This document shows, in pieces, positions 55,640-64,000 of a stretch of DNA of 64,000 nt (positions are counted from its first letter, which is position 1; each line of letters begins with the position of its first letter). Source of the stretch: Stomoxys calcitrans (taxonomy: Eukaryota > Arthropoda > Insecta > Diptera > Muscidae); assembly GCF_963082655.1 (NCBI RefSeq), contig NC_081554.1, positions 128,439,453 through 128,503,452 of the forward strand. The letters are read 5' to 3'. The translations under genes were made by a program, and so were the position numbers. Below the pieces are notes generated by a model, which was not told where the DNA came from, searched no databases, and was given only the letters and a program-made list of their open reading frames with translations.

Positions 55640-58600
55640 CTAGCTGACCTGGGCCCGCTCCACATTTACTAAATATGGAACAAAAGTTTCCTTGGAATAT
55701 TTATTTTCGACAATTAAAGATCTTTTAGTGAAATACCATGCTACGAAAATAGAATATCGCTTGACTAACAGTTTAAAAATATAAGTGCCTTTATCTGAAT
55801 CCCATATGATCTATATTGGTCTCCGTATTTAAGTTCGGATGTAAGGTGTACTTCATTCTTAAAATACTTTATTTCAGCCCTATATTCTCATGATGTCTGA
55901 TTTAGTGGTGTTTTAGGGGGAGAGGTGGTCCCCCAAATACTTGGCCCAGAAAAAATATCTTCATCGTGCTCTTGTCTCAAATACCATTTATTAAACCCCA
56001 TATTGCCATTTGCTTAAGAGGAGTTTACAAGATGAGGCGTCTCCCAAACACATGTCCCCAAAATAGGTTATCAAATTCATTTTCTAATCTCAAATACCTT
56101 TCATTTGAGTCACATATTGGCATGGTCGAAACATTTTTTCCTTTGGGGGCGTTTTGGGCGTATTCTACTCCCAAATACCTTTATTTGAGCCCCGTAATGC
56201 GATGGTCAGTAAAAAATTGCTCTTTGTGGGGTATTTTGAGGAAGGGGTAGACCCTAGAAAATTGGTCCCGAAAGTGGGTATCAATTCTTGCTCTACCACC
56301 CTAACAAATTAAATTTAAGACCCACTTTGTCAAGGTCGGTAAATATGCCCAATTTAGGGGTGTTTTGGGGAGTGGGGTGGAGCCCCAAATTCTAAGCCCT
56401 GAAAATATATCAGCAACGTGCTCTATTCTCATATATCTATATATCATTTATTTGAACCCCATATTGTCATTGGCCTCAAAATTGGGTATCAAATTCGTTT
56501 TCTAATCTCATTTAAACTCCTTATTGCAAAAGTCAGCAAATATGTCCGGTTTGGGGTATTGGCCCTAAAAACTATGAATATTTAGTCCTACTTTCTTTAA
56601 GACCCAAATTGTCTTGGTGAACAAATACGTCCTATTTCGGGGTTGTTATGGTGGTGGGACGTCCGTTGGTCGCTAATGTTAATATCAGATACCTGGTCTA
56701 CTCCCACATACCTTTAATTTGAGCCCTATATTTCCATAGTTGGCAAACATGACCGGCTTGGGGGGTGTTTTGGGGGATGGGCGGTCACTCAGTGAGTTGG
56801 CCTTGAAAATGTATATAATATTCGTGTTCTACTCTAAAAACCTCTTATTTGAGCCTCATATAGCAATAGTCAGCAACTCCTTCCTAGTTCCTAGTTGGAT
56901 GGGTGGGGTGGCCCCATAAACACTTTGCCCAAATATTGATATCAGATTCGTGCTTTACTCCCAAAGACCTTTCATTTGAGCCCCATATTGCTATGGTCGT
57001 AAATTTGTCCCCGTTGGGGGATGCTTTTGGGGAGAGGCGGCACCCCAAACACTTGGTTTCATATTTGGATATCAAGTTCGAATTCTACACTCAAAAACCT
57101 TTTATTTAAACCCCATATTACCATGGTCAGCAAATAAGTCCTGTTTGGGGAAGGGATGGACCCCCAGAAACGAGGTCCCTCATTTGGATATCAGATTCGT
57201 ATTCTATTCGCAAATACCTTTCATTTGAGTCCCATATTGCCATGTTCGGTAAATATGTCCGATTTAGGGGTGTTTTGGGGCTTGGGGTGGACCCCCTAGC
57301 ACTTGATGCGACAATTGGATATCAGATACGTTTTCTTATCCTAAATACCTTTCATTTGAGTCTAATATTGTTGTGATTGGTCTAAATATATGTTTGGTAG
57401 GTTTTAGGGTGGGGCTGCCCCCCTAGGGTACTATATGAGAGCACACAAAATTTCGCTTAAATCGCACAACCCATCTCCGAGATCGAGCGTTTCTTAAAAT
57501 TAGGGTAAGGGGGAGGGTCCGCCCCCCCTTCAGATATCAAAAAACGTAGTACCCTATTTTCACCACGGGTCAATATGTACCATCTGTGAAAATTTCAAGA
57601 AAATCGGTTCAGTCGTTTCTGAGTCTATAAGGAACACACAAACATACAAACAAACAAACAAATCTACAAACAAACACAAATTGATTTTTATACCCTCCAC
57701 CATAAGATGAGGGGGTATACTAATTTCGTCATTCTGTTTGTAACTACTCGAAATATTCGTCTGAGACCCCATAAAGTATATATATTCTTGATCGTCGTGA
57801 CATTTTATGTCGATCTAGCCATGTCCGTCCGTCTGTCCGTCCGTCCGTCCGTCCGTCCGTCTGTCTGTCGAAAGCACGCTAACTTCCGAAGGAGTAAAGC
57901 TAGCCGCTTGAAATTTTGCACAAATACTTCTTATTAGTGTAGGTCGGTTGGTATTGTAAATGGGCCATATCGGTGTTTCCATATCCATGTTTTGATATAG
58001 CTGCCATATAAACCGATCTTGGGTCTTGACTTCTTGAGCCTCTAGAGTGCGCAATTCTTATCCGATTGGAATGAAATTTTGCACGACGTGTTTTGCTATG
58101 ATATCCAACAACTGTGCCAAATATAGTTCAAATCGGTTCATAACCTGATATAGCTGCCATATAAACCGATCTTGGGTCTTGACTTCTTGAGCCTCTAGAG
58201 GGCGCAATTCTTATCCGATTGGAATGAAATTTTGCACGACGTGTTTTGCTATGATATCCATTAACTGTGCCAAGTATAGTTCAAATCGGTCCATAACCTG
58301 ATATAGCTGCCATATAAACCGATCTTGGGTCTTGACTTCTTGAGCCTCTAGCGTGCGCAATTCTTATCCGATTGGAATGAAATTTTGCACGACGTGTTTT
58401 GCTATGATATCCAACAACTGTGCCAAATATAGTTCAAATCGGTTCATAACCTGATATAGCTGCCATATAAACCGATCTTGGGTCTTGACTTCTTGAGCCT
58501 CTAGAGGGCGCAATTCTTATCCGATAGAAATGAAATTTTGCACGACGTGTTTTGTTGTTATATCCAACAATTGTGCCAAGTATGGTTCAAATCGGTCCAT

Positions 58601-59056
58601 AACCTGATATAGCTGCCATATAAACCGATCTGGGATCTTGACTTCTTGAGCCTCTAGAGGTCGCAATTATTATCCGACTTGTCTGAAATTTTTTACGACG
58701 GATTCTCTCATGACCATTAATATACGTGTTTATTATGGTCTGAATCGGTCTATAGGCCGATACAGCTCCCATATAAATCGATCTCTCTATTTTACTTCTT
58801 GAGCCCACAAAGGGCGCAATTCTTATTCGAATTGGCTGACATATTACACAGGTCTCCAACACATAATTTAATTGTGGTCCAAACCGGACCATATCTTGAT
58901 ATCGCCCTAACAGCAGAGCAAATCTTTTCTTACATCCTTTTTTTTTGCCTAAGAAGAGATGCCGGGAAAAGAACTCGACAAATGCGATCCATGGTGGAGG
59001 GTATATAAGATTCGGCCCGGCCGAACTTAGCACGCTTTTACTTGTTATATATAAGA
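55640..59056 (-). mobile_element. Helitron family C, copy C4, split by HINE A6
   Basis: On the minus strand it ends GGAGCGGGCCCAGGTCAGCTAG (the GGCGCAGC word is degraded). The core has about twelve degenerate units, and the leader is AATCAATTTGTGTTTGTTTG. The first bases (TCTTATATATAA) lie beyond HINE A6, at 59045-59056. Taking A6 out restores the normal family C start, so the Helitron is older than A6. Confidence 0.87.
57686..59045 (+). mobile_element. HINE family A, copy A6 (complete, nested in Helitron C4)
   Basis: TTTTTATACCCTCCACCATAAG start, TA tract, long GTCY tract (57828-57870), five core units, inverted 5' copy, perfect hairpin TTCGGCCCGGCCGAA and ACGCTTTTACTTGT. It shares with A5b the same unit order and private variants, for example GTCTGAAATTTTTTACGACGG in the last unit. 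A private 13 bp duplication-like insertion (GTGTTTCCATATC) is present near 57973. It is inserted in the T run of the Helitron 5' end. Confidence 0.9.
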
Positions 59057-59129
59057 AGATTGTGCAAATTTGGATATGCGAACGTAAATAATGTAAATAT
59101 AAATTTTTTAATATTTTGGCATATGGTGT

Positions 59130-59845
59130 TAAAGTACGGTAGCCGCAAGCGAATTCCTGGGAAGAGATTTACCGCCCTCAAATATCAGAATGTAGATAGT
59201 ATGGCGACGCTCGAAGTACTAAGTTTTATGATTGTGGTGTTGAAGTGTGTCGCAGCTTGTTTGGAGTCACTGGATAGGCTCCAGGTTAAAGGTGTGGCCC
59301 AGTCATGCTCTTCTGAACATAATGGAATTCCAGGAAATGAGAAAGCGGACGAAGGCGCAGTGAAGGGTTTTTTCAGAGTCGGACAAACCAGCCGCCGGTC
59401 TTGCTTACATGACATTTGTCGAAATACTGGACATAGTAGATGAAATGGCCAGTGCGGGGTCGGTGGCGAAGTGGGACTCCGTGGGTGGGTGCCGGACCAT
59501 TAGGGCGATCTGGCCTACTATCAACTAAAGGAGGAAGAAGGATATACTGACGTTCCCTAAAAGATCGCTGAACATCAGTACAGGGGTTATAACCGGACAC
59601 TGTGTCGTAGGCCGCATGGCGGTGCGCAGTGAAATTGTGCACAAATAGAACACTTGATTTTTCATGTCCGGGTCTGCAGTGAAGCAGGCATCGCTTTTCG
59701 GGAGGCGGGTTTTCTGCAATCTAGGTGATCTCCCGAACGTACCTCCGGGAAGTTTCCTGAATTTCGTGGACGGGACAGGATGGTTCCGATGAGAGATTCA
59801 ATAGGCCAAACTGATGTCCGAGTGCACTCACCTATGGAGGGCATC
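59130..59845 (+). pseudogene. LINE RNase H remnant of the 25-27 kb family
   Basis: GSRKRIPGKRFTALKYQN, ACLESLDRLQ and HNGIPGNEKADEGAV follow the order of the RNase H domain at 27.4-27.6 kb; at the DNA level GTAGCCGCAAG and GATTTACCGCC are shared. After a stop the frame gives VAKWDSVGGCRTIRAIWP, GVITGHCVVGRMAVR and a decayed zinc-knuckle zone (59.65 kb). RT is missing. Dead and 5' truncated. Confidence 0.7.
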
Positions 59846-60776
59846 CCATTAAACCTTAATATCTTTAACTGGATACTTCAAGATCTTTATCTACGGCGCA
59901 TGGTGGAATGCCATTTCTAAACGGATAAAGATATCTTAACGAAATTTTACATGGTAATTGCTGTACAACAGTTTGCCCCCGTTTAGAAGTGGAATGTTCA
60001 TGGGCAAAAATTGCAATTTTGCAATAGCTGTACAACCGACCATATTTGAAATTTCAAGTCCCGGGAGCCCATTGGTAGGCCTTCACCGTCAAAAGTGCAT
60101 TTGTGGTCCAATTTTCAATGTGCTTGAATACTCCTTAAATAAACATGGTTTTATCTACGAGATATCTATGTCCAAGAAATTCGAACAACAAATATTTTTT
60201 TGAATTTCTCGCAGAGGCTGGTCCCCTAAATGGTTGTTTGTGAAATCATTTCTGAAACGATGTTAAATTTTTTAACTTATTTGGATAATTGATATCGTAA
60301 TTTATTTATTTAAGCAATATATGCCATGGTTCGATTCCTCGGTCAAGAGTTATGCCAGTTACAAATCAAAAAACTATGTAAATAAAAAAGAAATTTTTAG
60401 GAATTTTTTAAGTAATAAATTTAGCTTTACTAAACTGTTAAGATGCTTGTTAAAAGCAACGTTTAAAATTTGCATTGACTCTAGTTGGAGATATTTGGAG
60501 TCATTGGCGTAGCTAGACAATTTCAAATATTAAGTGATGTTAGTTCCACGAATACAATCTAGCACCGTATTTACTTTAAGTGCTAAAGCCTTCTTTTGCA
60601 GAAAAGTAAGAAATAATGTTGTCAGTACTTTTTGTTTAAGTTTTTTTTAAAAGAAACAAATTTTTTTAGTTTAGTTTAATTTAAACAATTTTTTTAATAG
60701 AAAAAACTCTTTCTACGTAACCATTATTGCTATCGACGTCACAACAACAGCTTAAAGTTGTTTTGTCCATACGCTA
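59846..60776. other. Unassigned stretch
   Basis: No gene recognised. A plus-strand frame at 59958-60203 (81 codons) contains Cys-rich KCICGP and may be chance. The remainder is AT-rich. Confidence 0.4.
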
Positions 60777-61830
60777 TTTTTATACCCACCACCGAAGGAT
60801 GGGGGTATATGCATTTTGTCATTCCGTTTGCAACACATCGAAATATCCATTTCCGACCCTTTGAAGTATATATTCTTGATCAGCGTAAAAATCTAAGACC
60901 ATCTAGACATGTCCGTCCGTCGGTCTGTTGAAATCACGCTACAGTCTTCAAAAATAGAGATATTGCACAGATTCTTTTTTTGTCCATAAACAGGTTAAGT
61001 TCGAAGATGGGTTATATCGGACTATATCTTGATATAGCCCTCATATAGACCGATCCGCCGATTTGGGGTCTTACGCCCATAAAAGCCACATTAATTATCC
61101 GATTTTGCTGAAATTTGAGCTATTGAAATGTGTTAGTCCCTACGACATCCTTCGTCAATTTGGCCCAGATCGGTCCAGATTTGAATATAGCTGTCATATA
61201 GACCGATCTTCCGATTTAGGGTCTTAGGCCCATAAAAATCACATTTATTATCCAATTTAGCTTAAATTTGGGACAGTGAGTTGCCTTATTCCCTTCGACA
61301 TCTTTCTTCAATTTGGCCCTGATCGGATCAGATTTGGGTATAGCTGCCATATAGACCGATCCCTCGATTTAAGGTTAAGGCGCATTTATTGTTCGATGTT
61401 GCCGAAAATTGGGACAGAGAGTTAAATTAAGCCCCTCCATATAATTCTGCAATTTGGTCTAGATCGATCAAGATTTGCATATTGCTGCCATATAGACCGA
61501 TATCTCGATTTAATGTCTTGGCCCCAAAAAAGGCGCATTTATAATCCGATTTAATTGAAATTTGACACAGTGACTTATGTTAGGCTTTTCGACATCCATG
61601 TCGTATCGGTCAGATCGGTTTATTTTTAGATATAGCTACTAAAAGATCAATATTTTGTTATACACAATTGAACAATGACTTGTTCTTATTAGTATTTCGT
61701 CCAAATCGGAACGTATTTCGATATAACTGCTATGGGACATAACGTATGCAATTTTCACCAGATTTTGATGAAAGGTAGTCTACATATATTCCCGAGGTGG
61801 TGGGTATACAAAGTTCGCCTTTTTACTTGT
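60777..61830 (+). mobile_element. HINE family B, copy B5 (hairpin deleted)
   Basis: TTTTTATACCCACCACCGAAGG start, TA tract, short GTCY tract (CCGTCCGTCGGTCTG), five core units and the inverted 5' copy GAGGTGGTGGGTATAC. The end reads AAAGTTCG directly joined to CCTTTTTACTTGT: compared with B1 and B2, about 18 bases holding one arm and the loop of the hairpin are gone. Confidence 0.85.
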
Positions 61831-61849
61831 TTGCTTTCAAAAATTCAGA

Positions 61850-62110
61850 GGTCTAGCAATTACAAATGAACAAGACCAAAAGTCGCCAAAGTCGATAGCA
61901 CGATAATGATCATCAAATCGGTGTCAAATATGAAGATCGGTCAAGATTAAGCTGATTTGCAATTCAAGCTGATCCACATTCATAAGAAGTGCGAAATTTG
62001 GCGCTGCTGGCTTTGCTCTATAAAAAGTTAGTGTGATTTCAACAGTGAGACGGACACTTAAAATGTCATGACGATCGAGAATTTTCTAAGGGTCACGATA
62101 TTCGAGTAAA
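61850..62110 (-). mobile_element. Old HINE fragment
   Basis: Core ATCAAATCGGTGTCAAATATG and TTCATAAGAAGTGCGAAATTTGGCGC, then GTTAGTGTGATTTCAACAGTGAGACGG (GTCY zone), CATGACGATCGAGAAT and AAGGGTC. The ends are lost. Confidence 0.55.
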
Positions 62111-62410
62111 TCCGAGTAAACAAGCTGAAGCTTGTTTTAATCCCATTTTTTAAGGAAACATTTAACAGGTGTTCCAATACAGCGATCTGGATGGTTCAAC
62201 GGTAGCAACTTGAAGGCATATTCCATCTCCTGTTCCTGTGGTATCACAAAAGACGAAAAAGTGTAAGTAAGTCTGATGGCAGACTGCCGCTTAAGCCAAA
62301 CCTAAGGCAAATGCAACAACTCTGAGCCGAAATTAACTTCCAAAAAATTGCCTCACGCTCTTCGTGAGTACTCGACCATAATTTATATCTGCAGCGTATT
62401 CGCAGACATA

Positions 62411-62553
62411 TTTTATACCCTCCACCATAGGATGGGGTCATACTAATTTCGTCATTCTGTTTGTAACACCTCGAAATATGCGTCCAAGACCCCATAAAGT
62501 ATAAATATTTTTGATCGTCATGACATTTTATGTCCGTTCGTCCGTCTTTTATA
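62411..62553 (+). mobile_element. HINE family A-like 5' scrap (A10)
   Basis: TTTTATACCCTCCACCATAGG, ATTTCGTCATTCTG, AAGACCCCATAAAGTATAAAT and a GTCY stub (GTCCGTTCGTCCGTC), then unrelated DNA. It is a 3'-truncated copy. Confidence 0.7.
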
Positions 62554-62611
62554 TTGTTTAACACTTTTAATTCGATCTTGGCTTGCACAGCTTGTGATTT
62601 AACTATGACTA

Positions 62612-63872
62612 TCTTATATATAAAAATCAATTTGTGTTTGTTTGTAGGTTTGTTTGTTTGTATGTTTTTGTGTTCCTTATAGACTCAGAAACGGCTGAAT
62701 GAATGCAGGATTCGAATCTGATATCCAAATATGGGACCAAGTGTTTGGGGGCCGCCTCTCACTAAATACATCCCCTAAAGGGGACTAAATTACGACCATT
62801 GCAATATGAGGCTCAAATGAAGGGTATTTGGGAGCAAAACACGATTTTGATATCAATATTCGGGAAAAGTGTCTGTGAAGCCACCCACCCCCACAACACT
62901 ACTCAAATAGTAAGTATTTGAGGCTATGAGTATATGAGGCTCAAATAAGAGGATTTTTAAAGTGGAACACGAATCCGATATATATTTTCAAGGCCAACTC
63001 ACTGAGTGGCCGGCCATCCTAGAAAACACCCCCCAAGCCGGTCATGTTTGCCGACTATAGAAATATGGGGCTCAAATTAAATGTATATGGGAGTAGACCA
63101 CGTATCTGATATCAACATTAGGGGCCAACTGTCTAGGGGACGTCCCACCACCATAACAACCCCCTAATAGGACGTATTGGGGGTAGAGCAAGAATTGATA
63201 CCCATTTTCGGGAACAATTTTCTGGGGGTCTACCCCTTCCTCAAGATACCCCACAAACAGCAATTTTTTAGTGACCATCGCAATATGGGGCTCAAATAAA
63301 GGTATTTGGGAGTAGAATACGAATTTGATATCCAAATGTACGGCTATGTATTTAGGGCATCACCCCTTCCCCAAATGGTTAAATATTTCGACCATGTCAA
63401 TATGTGGCTCAAATGAAAGGTATTTGAGATTAGAAAACGAATTGGATAACCTATTTTGGGGCCATGTGTTCGGGGGAAGCCTCATCCTGTAAACTCCTCT
63501 TAAGCCAATGGCAATATGGGGTTTAAATAAATGGTATTTGAGAGAAGAGCACGATGCTGATATTTTTTCAGGGCCAAGTATCTGGGGGAATACCTCTCCC
63601 CCGAAAACACCACTAACTCAGACATCATGAGAATATCGGTCTGAAATGAAGTATTTTAAAAATGGAGTACACCTTACATCCAAACTTAAATACGGAGACC
63701 AAAAAAGTTAATATGGGATTCAGACAAAGGCACTTAAATTGTTAAACTGTTAGTCAAGTTAACATGGTATTTCACTAAAAGATCTTTAATTGTTGAAAAT
63801 AAATATTCCAAGGAAACTTTTGTTCCATATAAAGTAAAAAAAGGCGCAGCGGAGCGTGCCCGGGTCAGCTAG
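62612..63872 (+). mobile_element. Helitron family C, copy C5 (both ends)
   Basis: TCTTATATATAAAAATCAAT start after A, and GCGCAGCGGAGCGTGCCCGGGTCAGCTAG end before T. A deletion joins the leader (AGAAACGGCTGAAT) to the middle of the core (GAATGCAGGATTCG), removing the GGGCGGACCC segment. About nine core units remain. Confidence 0.9.
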
Positions 63873-64000
63873 TTTATGATAAAATTTTAATAAAAGTTTT
63901 ATATAGTCAGTGATATTTTTGTAGTTTTTCAAAAAAGTAATAGTGAAAAACATGGTATTTCACTGTGAAACACGAACATAATACCCGCCTTTTTGTAAAC

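Overview
The window looks like a repeat-saturated intergenic or intronic stretch of a higher fly (Diptera, probably a calyptrate such as a muscid; the species is inferred, not shown). Nearly everything recognisable is a mobile element or its wreckage. The main evidence is the abundance of elements that match the dipteran mini-me/DINE-1/HINE description: a TTTTTATACCC-type 5' end, a short TA tract followed by a GTCY microsatellite, a tandem-repeat core, an inverted copy of the 5' end just inside a GC-rich hairpin, and a terminus reading ACTTGT. No intact protein-coding gene, rRNA or tRNA gene, CRISPR array or convincing host exon was found.

Three HINE-like families are named here for convenience. 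Family A has ends ATACCCTCCACCAT and ACGCTTTTACTTGT. Family B has ends ATACCCACCACCGAA and GCCTTTTTACTTGT. Family D has ends ATACCCTACACC and GCCTTCCTTAC. They occur about 25 times, whole or broken. A fourth group, family C, is a classical non-autonomous Helitron: it begins TC at an A|T site, ends in a hairpin followed by CTAG, and its core is built of 105-140 bp GC-tract repeats. Five copies keep at least one recognisable end.

Layout: 1-4.5 kb, LINE fragments, one split by HINE A1. 4.5-7.2 kb, Helitron and a Jockey tail. 7.3-11.9 kb, HINEs and an unassigned gap. 11.9-14.5 kb, RT/RNase H LINE. 14.6-19 kb, HINE D, Helitron C2 inside a HINE, and a tRNA-derived SINE. 19.3-21.7 kb, decayed mariner, SINE-like repeat and a LINE ORF1 remnant with peptide repeats. 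21.7-24.5 kb, HINE B2 nested in A3. 25.2-27.7 kb, a second LINE family. 27.9-32 kb, nested HINEs and a TA microsatellite. 32.2-33 kb, a third RNase H LINE followed by the SINE. 34.1-37 kb, Helitron C3 inside HINE D1. 38-40.6 kb, HINE A5b inside A5a. 40.7-43.1 kb, sister LINE of the 12 kb copy. 43.7-44.8 kb, SINE and an APE endonuclease of a CFDP2-like (RTE-type) LINE. 44.8-50.7 kb, HINEs with a BEL/Pao gag remnant. 51-54.8 kb, an ITm transposase remnant, HINE D3 and a deleted mellifera-type mariner with both TIRs. 55.6-59.1 kb, Helitron C4 interrupted by HINE A6. 59.1-64 kb, LINE remnant, HINE B5 and Helitron C5.

No set of genes cooperates here. The interest lies in the insertion stratigraphy: HINEs repeatedly land in T tracts, twice at the same internal site of family A, and two family A copies (A5b and A6) are so alike that they must have moved recently. 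The autonomous partners that would supply Rep/helicase proteins are not in the window.
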